A stretch of 64,000 nucleotides of DNA, taken from Paenibacillus guangzhouensis (GTDB taxonomy: Bacteria > Bacillota > Bacilli > Paenibacillales > Paenibacillaceae). The stretch covers positions 3,782,001-3,846,000 of the forward strand of contig NZ_CP045293.1 of NCBI RefSeq assembly GCF_009363075.1, written 5' to 3'. The translations under genes were made by a program, and so were the position numbers. Position 1 is the stretch's first letter, and every line of letters starts with the position of its first letter. The notes under the pieces were generated by a model. It was not told where the DNA came from. It was given only the letters and a program-made list of their open reading frames with translations, and did not search any database. This document shows positions 45,672 through 54,210 of this stretch, one piece after another.

Positions 45672-46649
45672 CTACTTGTTAAGCGATGCAATTTGCTCGT
45701 CGTATTTCTCTTGTGGAAGAGCGATGAATCCTACTTCTTGCGCGAAGTTAGCTACATTTTTCAAATAGTATTCTGTGAATGCTTTAACTTCTGGTTTCTC
45801 AAGAGCTTTCGTGTTCAGGTATACGTAAAGCGGACGGGATAGCGGCGCATAAGAATTATCTTTAATCGTCTCTGCCGATGGAGATACAACTGCCGTTCCG
45901 TTATCAATTGGGACAAGTTTCAGTTTATCTTGGTTCTCTTCATAGAAGGAGAATCCGAAGTAGCCAATGGACGCTTTGTCGCCTTCAACACCAGACACAA
46001 TTGAGTTCGTATCTGCTGCGAATGTAATTTGCTTATCGTTACGGCTTTCTTGTGCTTTACCGTTAATCACTTCTGTGAAGTAATCGAATGTGCCATGCTC
46101 AGACCCTGGCGAGTAAATTTTGATCGGATCTGCCGGCCAGCCAGCGCGTACATCTGCCCAAGTCTTCGCCGTTGCTTCTGGACCATAGATCTTCTTCAAT
46201 TCGTCGAGTGTCAATTTGTCTACCCAAGTATTCTCTTTGTTGACAACAATCGATAGACCGTCATAAGCCACTTCTAATTCTTTATAATCGATACCTGCTG
46301 CTTTTGCTTCTTCAGCCTCTTTATCCTTGATCGGACGGGATGCATTGCTCATCGCAATCTCGCCTTTAATGAATCTCTTAAATCCACCGCCTGTACCTGC
46401 TGTACCAACCGATACGCGAACGCCAGAATTTTCTTTACCGAATTCCTCTGCTGCAGCTTCTGTTAATGGGAACACCGTGCTAGAACCGTCAATTTCAATC
46501 GTACCGGATAATGCTGCTGCCTCAGTTCCTGTATCTGTTGTACCTGCTCCTGCTTCTTCCTTCTTACCTCCGCCGCATGCTGCAAGTGCAACGGCTACGA
46601 TTAATAACATGACCAACATCATGTAGCTTTTTTTATTCTTGTGTAGCAA
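45672..46649 (-). CDS. pstS: Phosphate-binding lipoprotein PstS (operon 2)
   Basis: 325 aa from TTG 46649, chosen because AGGAG lies eight bases upstream while the GTG at 46658 overlaps it. Lipoprotein signal ending VALAAC, then the PstS fold: IEIDGSSTVFPLTEAAAEEF, VGTAGTGGGFKRFIKGE, YSPGSEHGTFDYFTEVI, ASIGYFGFSFYEEN. High-affinity phosphate capture at the outer face of the membrane. Directly behind a strong Pho box. Confidence 0.95.
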   Translation of the reverse strand: MLHKNKKSYMMLVMLLIVAVALAACGGGKKEEAGAGTTDTGTEAAALSGTIEIDGSSTVFPLTEAAAEEFGKENSGVRVSVGTAGTGGGFKRFIKGEIAMSNASRPIKDKEAEEAKAAGIDYKELEVAYDGLSIVVNKENTWVDKLTLDELKKIYGPEATAKTWADVRAGWPADPIKIYSPGSEHGTFDYFTEVINGKAQESRNDKQITFAADTNSIVSGVEGDKASIGYFGFSFYEENQDKLKLVPIDNGTAVVSPSAETIKDNSYAPLSRPLYVYLNTKALEKPEVKAFTEYYLKNVANFAQEVGFIALPQEKYDEQIASLNK

Positions 46650-46706
46650 ATTAACCACTCCTCTAGTTGATTGAATAACTTCTATAGCTGTATCATAAGA
46701 TTCGAA

Positions 46707-46745
46707 TGTTAAGACAATTGATAGAGTTTGTTAACGGATTGTAAA
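46707..46745 (-). promoter_or_regulatory. Pho box of the pstSCAB-phoU operon
   Basis: Minus strand: TTTACA, TTAACA, TATCAA, TTAACA at exact 11-bp steps (plus-strand TGTTAA 46707, TTGATA 46718, TGTTAA 46729, TGTAAA 46740). This is the PhoP dimer-array form known from B. subtilis (TTAACA direct repeats with 5-bp gaps). Confidence 0.88.
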
Positions 46746-46785
46746 TTTTGAGTTTTTGTTAAGTTTTCATGAACACGGTAAGCGA

Positions 46786-47874
46786 TTAGCTTGTCTTCCG
46801 CAATTGTTCAACGATTTGAGACAGCGATCTTGTCACTTCGGATGTCTTCTTATCTGCAATAACCGATTGATGCCTGATATCCGACGCTTGCAACCGATTC
46901 TCTTCCGCGGCGTGAGACAACTTCTCGAATAGATCCTTGGCCTCGGTAACGAGCAATGCGCTATTCGCCGTCTCTTCCCGCCCGCTCTGAACATCGCGCA
47001 CCGTACTTGTCACTGCCTCCGCGATCTGTTCGATCATTTCGGTAATCGCTAATGCGGAACGTTTGGTCTCATCGGCTAACTTCCGTACCTCGGCAGCCAC
47101 GACAGCGAATCCTTTCCCATGTTCTCCAGCTCTCGCCGCTTCGATCGCTGCATTCACGGCCAGCAGATTACTCTTCTCTGCAATTTCACGGATAAAATGA
47201 GAAATCTCCGTTACCGAGCTTGTCTTCTGCTGCAAGGTATCAATCTGTTTCTCTTGCCTCTCTGCCTGTATCGCAAAATGTTGAAAAAGCTTCGAGACTT
47301 TGTCCAATTCGCTTTTGCCTTGAAGCGTTAAATGCACCATTTCCTCGGACTGCTTCATCCCTTGATCCGCTGCACTCGCCACCTCTTCAACGGAAGCGTG
47401 AATCTGATCAATTCTCTCCTCCATACTATGGGCGATTCCAAGCTGATCTTGGATCGATTGCTGCTGCTGCATTCTCGAAATGTGTAGAAGTACGCCTACG
47501 GTTAGAACTCCTACGAATTGCCCCTGACTCGTTACGATCACGCAGTCATACATATGCTTTTCCTCGCGATTTAACGCCTTATCTATCATCTCTTGCGGTC
47601 CTATATGTATATCCACGATCAATGGATTGGGATCCATGATCTGTGCGATTGGTTTTTCGTAATACAGATCTGCGCCATACTTCTTCCCTAAGAATCTGAA
47701 AAATCGATCTTTCATCACGAGCCCCATCGGCTCATTGGTCGTCTCATTGCAGACAACAAGGCATTCGCTGTCGATTCCGCGATGGATCATCTGGACTACT
47801 TCACGGCAGGGTTGATTTGGCGAGAGTACGCTAGGTACAGTAATAAATTTATGAATCATCAGTACTTTTGACAT
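46786..47874 (-). CDS. Methyl-accepting chemotaxis-type transducer with N-terminal CBS pair, soluble
   Basis: 362 aa from ATG 47874 (GAGGAA upstream). Residues 1 to about 135 resemble a CBS-domain pair ([57 protein letters not shown]); the rest is an MCP signalling hairpin with the conserved tip [20 protein letters not shown] and [15 protein letters not shown]. No membrane segment, so it senses a cytoplasmic cue, perhaps an adenine nucleotide. Downstream signalling partner unknown. Confidence 0.87.
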   Translation of the reverse strand: MSKVLMIHKFITVPSVLSPNQPCREVVQMIHRGIDSECLVVCNETTNEPMGLVMKDRFFRFLGKKYGADLYYEKPIAQIMDPNPLIVDIHIGPQEMIDKALNREEKHMYDCVIVTSQGQFVGVLTVGVLLHISRMQQQQSIQDQLGIAHSMEERIDQIHASVEEVASAADQGMKQSEEMVHLTLQGKSELDKVSKLFQHFAIQAERQEKQIDTLQQKTSSVTEISHFIREIAEKSNLLAVNAAIEAARAGEHGKGFAVVAAEVRKLADETKRSALAITEMIEQIAEAVTSTVRDVQSGREETANSALLVTEAKDLFEKLSHAAEENRLQASDIRHQSVIADKKTSEVTRSLSQIVEQLRKTS

Positions 47875-47939
47875 CGCTGTTCCTCGCATTCTTTGCTTTT
47901 GCTAACCAATTTACCATCCAACTATTAAATGAAGAGCTG

Positions 47940-47957
47940 CACTTTGTACTAAAAGTG
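47940..47957. promoter_or_regulatory. Palindrome upstream of the cyd operon
   Basis: Perfect CACTTT-GTACTA-AAAGTG inverted repeat about 70 bp upstream of the first short cyd gene. Possible operator; no regulator can be assigned. Confidence 0.3.
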
Positions 47958-48028
47958 TAAAATTTGGGCAAATTACGATCGAAGAATGATTCTAAGTTCC
48001 TATTCCCAAATCGAATAGAGGTGCAAAA

Positions 48029-48154
48029 GTGACCCATCACAAATCAACTCATACCGTCCATAAACAAGAACAACGTCTCATCAAGCTCTGCCTCGTCGTA
48101 GCCGTCATCATGCTGCTCGCTCTCGCACGAATGCTGATGAAATGGTTGTTATAA
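48029..48154 (+). CDS. 41-aa single-helix membrane protein leading the cyd operon
   Basis: GTG 48029 preceded by AGAGGTG; 41 codons ending at TAA 48152-48154. The product is a His/Lys-rich N-terminus followed by one hydrophobic helix (LCLVVAVIMLLALARMLM). The cydA ribosome site AAGGAGG overlaps its stop codon, so translation may be coupled. It could be an extra small subunit or assembly factor of the oxidase, or a leader peptide. No homolog recognised; the second short gene after cydB is the CydS match. Confidence 0.55.
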   Translation: MTHHKSTHTVHKQEQRLIKLCLVVAVIMLLALARMLMKWLL

Positions 48155-48169
48155 GGAGGCTGCACGCCC

Positions 48170-49522
48170 ATGAGTCACTATGATCCCGTCATCTACAGCC
48201 GAATGCTCACAACGCTTACGCTCGCATTCCACATTATCTATGCCACGATTGGGGTAGGCGTCCCAATGCTCATTGCGCTTGCGGAGTGGATGGGAATTAA
48301 GCGTAAGGATCCTCATTATCTATTGCTCGCAAGGCGTTGGGCACGCGGGTATACCATTACTGTCGCGGTAGGGGTCGTCACCGGAACAGCCATTGGACTG
48401 CAGCTGAGTCTGTTGTGGCCAAGCTTCATGCTTGTCGCAGGGCAATCGATCGCTTTGCCGCTCTTTATGGAGACGTTCGCGTTCTTCATTGAAGCGATTT
48501 TCCTAGGAATCTACCTCTATACGTGGAATCGATTCCGCAATCCGATGAAACATTTCATGCTGCTGATCCCCGTCGTTATCGGTTCATCGGGGTCTGCTTT
48601 CTTCATTACGTGTGTCAATGCGTTCATGAACACCCCACGCGGGTTCAACATCTCAGATACAGGAAAGCTGACCGATGTTCAGCCGTTCCTGGCGATGTTC
48701 ACCGCATCAATGCCAACTAAAGCTGCGCATGTATTAGCGACCGCGTATGTTACGGCTTCATTCATTCTCGGTGCGATGGCAGCGATGGCGCTTCTCAAGG
48801 GCAAGAACCATGTCTACTATCGCAAAGCGCTGAAAATCACAATGGTCGCTGGGCTTATCTTCTCCTTAGCAACGATTCTGATTGGGGATTTGTCAGGCAA
48901 ATATCTAGCTGCCTACCAACCGGAGAAGCTCGCTGCAGGGGAGTGGCATTTCAAGACAGAGCGTTACGCCCCGCTCATTGTCGGCGGGATTTTGGATGAT
49001 CAGAATCAGGTCCATTATGCACTGAAGATCCCTTATGCCTTGAGTATTCTTTCTCACGGGCTGCCGAGTGCTGAAGTCCAAGGTCTGGATGAAACGCCGA
49101 AAGACCTTCAGCCGCCGCTGTGGATTCACTATATGTTCGATTTGATGGTCTCCATCGGCATGCTCTTGTTGTTCATCGGCCTCTGGTATGTCATCGCCAT
49201 GCGGCGTCGGCGCAAGTCTGGTGAATCCGCAAGGCCATTGAACAAGCTGCTGTTGTCCTTGATTGTTGTTGGTGCTCCGCTCTCGGTCATCTCGATCGAA
49301 GCCGGATGGATCTATACGGAAGTCGGACGGCAGCCTTGGATCCTCGTTGGCTTCATGAAGACAGTCCAAGGAGCCACCAAGTCAGAACATGTGGATCTAA
49401 TGCTCTGGATCTTCGCGGGATTATACCTCATCCTCGGCGTGAGCAGCGCCTATGTGCTGCGAAGAATGTTCAAACATCATCCCGCAGAGGAAGAATTGAA
49501 GGGAGGGGGCTCTAAGGCATGA
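48170..49522 (+). CDS. cydA: Cytochrome bd-type quinol oxidase subunit I
   Basis: 450 aa with a short Q-loop, as in Gram-positive bd oxidases. Haem ligands and signatures: His in LAFHIIYATIG, MPTKAAHVLA His, the Glu pair in METFAFFIEAIFLGIYLY, and the TEVGRQPWILVGFMKT motif. Reduces O2 to water with quinol electrons at the cell membrane, with high oxygen affinity. Stop overlaps the cydB start by 4 bp. Confidence 0.96.
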   Translation: MSHYDPVIYSRMLTTLTLAFHIIYATIGVGVPMLIALAEWMGIKRKDPHYLLLARRWARGYTITVAVGVVTGTAIGLQLSLLWPSFMLVAGQSIALPLFMETFAFFIEAIFLGIYLYTWNRFRNPMKHFMLLIPVVIGSSGSAFFITCVNAFMNTPRGFNISDTGKLTDVQPFLAMFTASMPTKAAHVLATAYVTASFILGAMAAMALLKGKNHVYYRKALKITMVAGLIFSLATILIGDLSGKYLAAYQPEKLAAGEWHFKTERYAPLIVGGILDDQNQVHYALKIPYALSILSHGLPSAEVQGLDETPKDLQPPLWIHYMFDLMVSIGMLLLFIGLWYVIAMRRRRKSGESARPLNKLLLSLIVVGAPLSVISIEAGWIYTEVGRQPWILVGFMKTVQGATKSEHVDLMLWIFAGLYLILGVSSAYVLRRMFKHHPAEEELKGGGSKA

Positions 49523-50541
49523 GTTACGAAATCTTGGGGATTACAGTGCTGTGGATCTTTCTATACGGGTATCTTATCGTCGCTTCGATTGATTTTGGAG
49601 CAGGCTTCTATAGCTTCTTCAGTCTCATTACCGGTAAGCGGCATCGTATTCATCCGATCGTCGAACGATACCTTACGCCAGTATGGGAAGTAACGAATGT
49701 CTTCCTTGTCTTCTTCTTCGTCGGCATTATCGGCTTCTTCCCGGAAACGGCCTATTATTATGGGACTTCCTTACTCGTCCCAGGGAGTATTGCGATTGTT
49801 CTGTTAGCGATACGAGGCGTCTACTATGTCTACAGCCAATATGGGAACCGCAACAATAAATTCTATATGTTCCTCTATGGCGTTAGTGGATTGCTCATTC
49901 CCGCATCGCTGTCGATTGTGCTGACCTTGTCCGAAGGTGGATACATTCATGAGCAGGGAGGCGTCGTTTCGCTCGACTATCATGCGCTATTCACGAGTGC
50001 TTACTCCTGGTCCGTCGTTGTCTTAGCGATCGTCAGCGTCTTGTACATCTCGGCCATGTTCTTGACGTACTACGCCGCCAAAGCCAAGGACAAAGAAGCC
50101 TTGGATATTCTGCGCAGCTATGCGCTGTTCTGGTCTGTGCCGACCATTCTGTGCAGCTTGTGGGTCTTCTTCGCGATTCAGCGGCATAATCTAGACCATT
50201 TCAATAAAATGGTCGATAATGCCTGGTTCTTCATCGCATCGTTCATCTGTTATGTGATCGCTGTCTATCTGGTCTGGAAACGAAGTCGGCTTCAACTATC
50301 CTTCGTGATGGTTATGCTCCAGTTCGGCTTTGCCTTCTTTGGCTATGGGAAATCGCATCTGCCGTATATACTTGTGCCTTACCTGACACTGCATGAGCAT
50401 TTCACCAACGAATCGATGGCGCTTGCGCTCGTCATTGTCTTCCTGCTCGGGCTGCTTGTGCTGGTGCCTTCCCTATATTTGCTGCTGCGGTTATTCCTGT
50501 TCGATGCGAGCTATGTGCGAGGCAAGTTGAGTAAAAAATAA
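49519..50541 (+). CDS. cydB: Cytochrome bd-type quinol oxidase subunit II
   Basis: 340 aa, about eight or nine membrane helices (GITVLWIFLYGYLIVASIDF at the N-terminus, the RYLTPVWEVTNVFLVFFFVG segment and further hydrophobic spans). Partner of CydA; its ATG overlaps the cydA stop. No cydCD genes are nearby, so haem or thiol export for assembly must be encoded elsewhere. Confidence 0.94.
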   Translation: MSYEILGITVLWIFLYGYLIVASIDFGAGFYSFFSLITGKRHRIHPIVERYLTPVWEVTNVFLVFFFVGIIGFFPETAYYYGTSLLVPGSIAIVLLAIRGVYYVYSQYGNRNNKFYMFLYGVSGLLIPASLSIVLTLSEGGYIHEQGGVVSLDYHALFTSAYSWSVVVLAIVSVLYISAMFLTYYAAKAKDKEALDILRSYALFWSVPTILCSLWVFFAIQRHNLDHFNKMVDNAWFFIASFICYVIAVYLVWKRSRLQLSFVMVMLQFGFAFFGYGKSHLPYILVPYLTLHEHFTNESMALALVIVFLLGLLVLVPSLYLLLRLFLFDASYVRGKLSKK

Positions 50542-50561
50542 CTAGCGGAGGTTGTGGATCG

Positions 50562-50663
50562 ATGGAAGCGTTCCTGTTGTTCGTTGCACCGTTTATCATC
50601 ATTTTTCTCGCCGTCGCCGTGTTGTTCTGGTGGGGGACGTTCGTGAAAGAGGATCAGGTGTAG
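50562..50663 (+). CDS. cydS: CydS-like small subunit of cytochrome bd oxidase
   Basis: ATG 50562, GGAGG twelve bases upstream, 33 codons, TAG at 50661-50663. The 33-aa product is a single transmembrane helix (EAFLLFVAPFIIIFLAVAVL, then FWWG) with a charged C-terminus. Length, position directly after cydB and the AP...V..FW.G pattern match the 33-residue CydS of Geobacillus bd oxidase, which sits next to haem b and blocks the second quinol-side pocket. Confidence 0.82.
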   Translation: MEAFLLFVAPFIIIFLAVAVLFWWGTFVKEDQV

Positions 50664-50688
50664 GAGGAGGTGGGTCGAAGGCGGAAAT

Positions 50689-51430
50689 AACTGCTTTTTT
50701 GCAGTTATTTCGGCGGTGCGCGGCCTGGGCGCGGCATTTAACTGCTTTTTTGCAGTTATTTCGGCGGATCGAGGCCTGGACGCGGCATTTAACTGCTTTT
50801 TTGCAGTTATTTCGACGGCACACGGCCTGGGCGCGACAATTAACTGCTTTTTTGCAGTTATTTCGGCGGTGCGCGGCCTGGGCGCGGCATTTAACTGCTT
50901 TTTTGCAGTTAATTCGGCGAACCGCGGCCTGGGGCGCGGCATTTAACTGCTTTTTTGCAGTTATTTCGGCGGCACGCGGCCCGGGCGCGGCATTTAACTG
51001 CCTTTTTGCAGTTATTTCGGCGGCACGCGGCCCGGGCGCGGCATTTAACTGCCTTTTTGCAGTTATTTCGGCGGCACGCGGCCTGGGCGCGGCATTTAAC
51101 TGCTTTTTTGCAGTTATTTCGGCGAACCGCTGCCCTGACGAGCCAATTAACTGCTTTTTTGCAGTTATTTCGGCGGTGCGCGGCCCGGGCGCGACATTTA
51201 ACTGCTTTTTTGCAGTTATTTCGGCCGTACGCGGCCCGGACGAGGCATTTAACTGCTTTTTTGCAGTTATTAGGACGGTTCACGGGCGAGTCGCGACAAT
51301 TAACTGCTTTTTTGCAGTTATTTCGACGAACCGCGACCTGGGCGCGACAATGAACTGCTTTTATGCAGTTATTTCAGCAACGCGCGGCCTTGGGCACGCC
51401 CAATAACTGCTGTTCGGCAGTTATTTCGCA
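50689..51430. repeat. Hairpin array 2: 15 units, 51 bp period
   Basis: AACTGC-T6-GCAGTT-type hairpins begin at 50689, 50740, 50791, 50842, 50893, 50945, 50996, 51047, 51098, 51149, 51200, 51251, 51302, 51353 and 51405; thirteen of fourteen steps are 51 or 52 bp with most exactly 51. Linkers are GC-rich and related (CGGCGGTGCGCGGCCTGGGC-like). It lies between the 3' ends of the convergent cyd and phoP units. The 51-bp unit is a multiple of three, so long open frames on all strands are artefacts. Confidence 0.95.
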
Positions 51431-51466
51431 CCTCCCGACCTAGTCTTGATCTACAATGATTCAAAA

Positions 51467-51509
51467 AAGAGCATCTTGCCACATCAACGGGATGTTGCAA
51501 CATGCTCTT
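51467..51509. terminator. Terminator after phoP
   Basis: AAGAGCAT ... ATGCTCTT stem with GATG and CATC inner pairing, followed by TTTTTT on the minus strand; T-rich on the plus side too. Confidence 0.8.
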
Positions 51510-51530
51510 TTCTTGTTTCACGACTACGTG

Positions 51531-52256
51531 TTATCGCGTCGTGCTTACTTTTTTGTTCATCACAAGCTTATAGCCGACACCTCGAATGGAGTCGATTTGT
51601 ACGGATTGCTGATTCATCTCCAGCTTCTTCCGCAGCGAGCTCACATGGACATCGACGGTACGCTGTCCGCCAATGTAATCGAATCCCCAGACGACGTTCA
51701 TCAAGTCATCCCGCGTGATGACCATGCCTGGTCGCTGAACGAGATAGAGCAGCACTTCAAACTCCTTCGGACGCAGCGGAATCGCTTCGCCGTGCAGGAC
51801 CACTTCATACTTCTCCGGATAGATTAGCAGCTCTCCCGCATGAATCACATTCTCCTTGGTTGCCGCTTGCGTTAGAGCCGATTCATCACCCGTTGTCCTA
51901 CGCAGCACAGCCGAGACGCGTGCGAGCAGCTCTGCCACGCCAAATGGCTTGGTAATATAATCGTCTGCACCATGCTTCAAGCCTTGTACGACTTCTTCCT
52001 CCGCATTGCGCGCTGTTAGAATAATAATCGGAGTCCGCATCCCGGATTGCCGTATACGACTCAAAATCTCAAATCCGTTCATACCTGGCAGCATAATATC
52101 TAGAATAATCAAATCGTACATTTTCTGAAGGGCAGCCTGCAATCCCTCTGTGCCGTGATCAATAACAGTAATCTCGTATCCATCCTGCGATAAGTTATAA
52201 GAGAGTAGTCGAGCTAAGGTGGGCTCGTCCTCGATAATCAATATTTTTTGCGGCAT
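51531..52256 (-). CDS. phoP: Response regulator PhoP (OmpR family)
   Basis: 241 aa from ATG 52256 (GAGGAGG eleven bases upstream; a longer frame to 52304 runs toward the Pho box). Receiver domain with acidic pocket IIEDEPTL, phosphoacceptor Asp in LIILDIMLPGMNG, Lys in YITKPFG; winged-helix C-domain RPKEFEVLLYLVQRPG, VVWGFDYIGGQRTVDVH. Activates the phosphate-starvation regulon. It follows phoR here and has its own Pho box, implying autoregulation. Confidence 0.93.
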   Translation of the reverse strand: MPQKILIIEDEPTLARLLSYNLSQDGYEITVIDHGTEGLQAALQKMYDLIILDIMLPGMNGFEILSRIRQSGMRTPIIILTARNAEEEVVQGLKHGADDYITKPFGVAELLARVSAVLRRTTGDESALTQAATKENVIHAGELLIYPEKYEVVLHGEAIPLRPKEFEVLLYLVQRPGMVITRDDLMNVVWGFDYIGGQRTVDVHVSSLRKKLEMNQQSVQIDSIRGVGYKLVMNKKVSTTR

Positions 52257-52321
52257 GTGAATCGCAACCTCCTCGTCAAGCTCATTCCGGTCTTTTCGCC
52301 TCATTCATCATACCATGATTA

Positions 52322-52360
52322 TGTTAACGCAGTGTAAATATTTTGTAAATCGACATTAAT
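52322..52360 (-). promoter_or_regulatory. Pho box upstream of phoP
   Basis: Plus-strand TGTTAA (52322), TGTAAA (52333), TGTAAA (52344) and ATTAAT (52355) at exact 11-bp steps; minus-strand reading ATTAAT-TTTACA-TTTACA-TTAACA toward phoP. Supports an independent, PhoP-activated promoter for phoP within the phoR-phoP gap. Confidence 0.85.
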
Positions 52361-52377
52361 ATTTACGAAACCGTCTG

Positions 52378-54183
52378 TTAAAATGCATGCTCCTGTACGA
52401 CAGGAATTTCAATAATGAAGCGAGTGCCTACCCCGATCTCACTCTCCACCGAAATAGTCCCATCATGCGAATCCACAAGATGCTTCACGATCGAAAGACC
52501 AAGCCCCGTACCGCCTGAACTGCGCGACCGCGCTTTATCCACCCGATAAAACCGTTCGAAGATCCTTGGCAGATCCGCTTTCGGAATCCCAATCCCGGTA
52601 TCTGAGATAATAAATCGAATTCGTTCATAATCCCCAGCAGCATTTACATCGACAGGCTCTAAGGTTACCTTCACTGCTCCACCTTCCGGTGTATACGAAA
52701 TCCCGTTCGATACCAGATTCAGAATGATCTGGCGCAATCGATCTTCATCCGCTTCGGCATAGAGATGCTCAGGCACCTGCACTTGAAGATCGATAAGCTT
52801 CTTCGATGCTTCGGTCCGGAGCACATCCACCGTCGACTCCACGAAGCTGTGCAGTTCGACCGGGGAAAATTGAAGCGGCACGCGTTTGGACTCGATTTTG
52901 GACAACTCCAATATATCACCAATTAAGCGGTTCAAACGTTCACTCTCATCATAAATGATCTGCAAGAAAGAATTGGCCGTCGCAGGATCATTGACAGCGC
53001 CACTGAGCAAGGTCTCCGCGAATCCTTTGACCGCTGCGATCGGTGTCTTCAGCTCATGGGACACATTCGCAACAAACTCACTGCGCATCCGCTCCAATCG
53101 CCGAATCGCCGACAAATCCTGCATTAGTACCAAGATGCCGCCGAATTCGTCTTCCCAGATCATAGGCACAACATCGATCTCGAGTAAGCGCTCCTCTGGG
53201 AAATAGATCGTGACTTCGTCGCGCATCACTTCCCGCTTCTCAAGCCCTTCCGCGATCATCTTCGTCAATTCATACTGCTGCTTCACTTCAGTATAGCGAT
53301 GCCCCAGCAAGTATCCTGTTTCTTTGCCCAGAATCATCTCGGCCATCTGATTGACGAGCACGATTTTGCCTGTTGGGTCTACCATAACAATGCCGTTAAT
53401 CATATGTTCGAGCACATTTTTCAATCGGTTCTCATTCTCGCGAATCAAATTCATCTGGGTCTGCAGACTATCCGCCATAGCGTTAATTGCTGATCCGAGC
53501 TGCTCAATTTCATCTACATTTTTGACATCCACCCGCGAGCGGTAATTCATATGCTTTATCTGATGTGCGACGCGCGTTATTTTCTCAATCGGCCGTGTTA
53601 GATTATGAGCGATGCGATAGCTGATCATGCCCGCAAGCACGAACATAATCGCAAGACCTACAGATAAATAGATCCATAAAGCACGAATACTCGCCTCAAC
53701 ATCCTGAATGCTCATCGCAAGACGAACATAGCCTTCAAAATATGGCTTATTATGCACAGGCAAGGCGACGTATAACATATTTTCACCAAGCGTATTGCTG
53801 TAACGGATCTCACTTCCGAATCCCTTTGTCTGAGCATTCATCACTTCCTGCCGATCGAGATGGTTATCCATCGAGGCGGGATCATGGTCCGAATCTCCTA
53901 ATACTTTGCCATCCTGTCGGATGAACGTCACCCGTGCTCCTGAGGATTTGCTGATTAGATGAGACTCCTCGGTTAATTGCTTGATCGCCTCCGGCTCCGT
54001 CGATTGAATTTGATCCCAATGGAAGGTCGTATCAATGATTTTTATTTCCCGGGTCATATTCTCTTCCAACGCTTCGATATGAGATCTTTTGAATACTTGC
54101 ACCATATAGAAACCGGAAGCTGCCATCGATAAACCAATAAGGACGATCATGATCACTGTAAGTCGAACTTTGAATTTTTTCAT
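52378..54183 (-). CDS. phoR: Sensor histidine kinase PhoR
   Basis: 601 aa; start at ATG 54183 or the ATG nine bases earlier (weak sites for both). Membrane helix (about 8-28), extracytoplasmic domain of about 135 residues, second helix (about 165-187), HAMP (RIAHNLTRPIEKITRVAHQI), PAS domain (NVLEHMINGIVMVDPTGKIVLVNQ), HisKA with FVANVSHELKTPIAAVKGF (phospho-His) and ATPase with NLVSNGISYTPEGG, DTGIGIPKADLPRIFERF, SGGTGLGLSIVKHL. Phosphorylates PhoP under phosphate limitation, modulated by the Pst/PhoU complex. Confidence 0.92.
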   Translation of the reverse strand: MKKFKVRLTVIMIVLIGLSMAASGFYMVQVFKRSHIEALEENMTREIKIIDTTFHWDQIQSTEPEAIKQLTEESHLISKSSGARVTFIRQDGKVLGDSDHDPASMDNHLDRQEVMNAQTKGFGSEIRYSNTLGENMLYVALPVHNKPYFEGYVRLAMSIQDVEASIRALWIYLSVGLAIMFVLAGMISYRIAHNLTRPIEKITRVAHQIKHMNYRSRVDVKNVDEIEQLGSAINAMADSLQTQMNLIRENENRLKNVLEHMINGIVMVDPTGKIVLVNQMAEMILGKETGYLLGHRYTEVKQQYELTKMIAEGLEKREVMRDEVTIYFPEERLLEIDVVPMIWEDEFGGILVLMQDLSAIRRLERMRSEFVANVSHELKTPIAAVKGFAETLLSGAVNDPATANSFLQIIYDESERLNRLIGDILELSKIESKRVPLQFSPVELHSFVESTVDVLRTEASKKLIDLQVQVPEHLYAEADEDRLRQIILNLVSNGISYTPEGGAVKVTLEPVDVNAAGDYERIRFIISDTGIGIPKADLPRIFERFYRVDKARSRSSGGTGLGLSIVKHLVDSHDGTISVESEIGVGTRFIIEIPVVQEHAF

Positions 54184-54210
54184 CACACGCATCCTATCTG
54201 TTCATAAGGT

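Noticed and set aside
50552-51406. Long open frames on both strands over the 51-bp hairpin array
   Set aside because: The 51-bp period keeps every frame open; translations are periodic in 17 residues and unrelated across frames. The real gene at its left edge is only the 33-codon cydS.
50689-51430. CRISPR array
   Set aside because: The repeat is a short palindrome and the intervening linkers resemble each other rather than being unique spacers; no cas genes are present.
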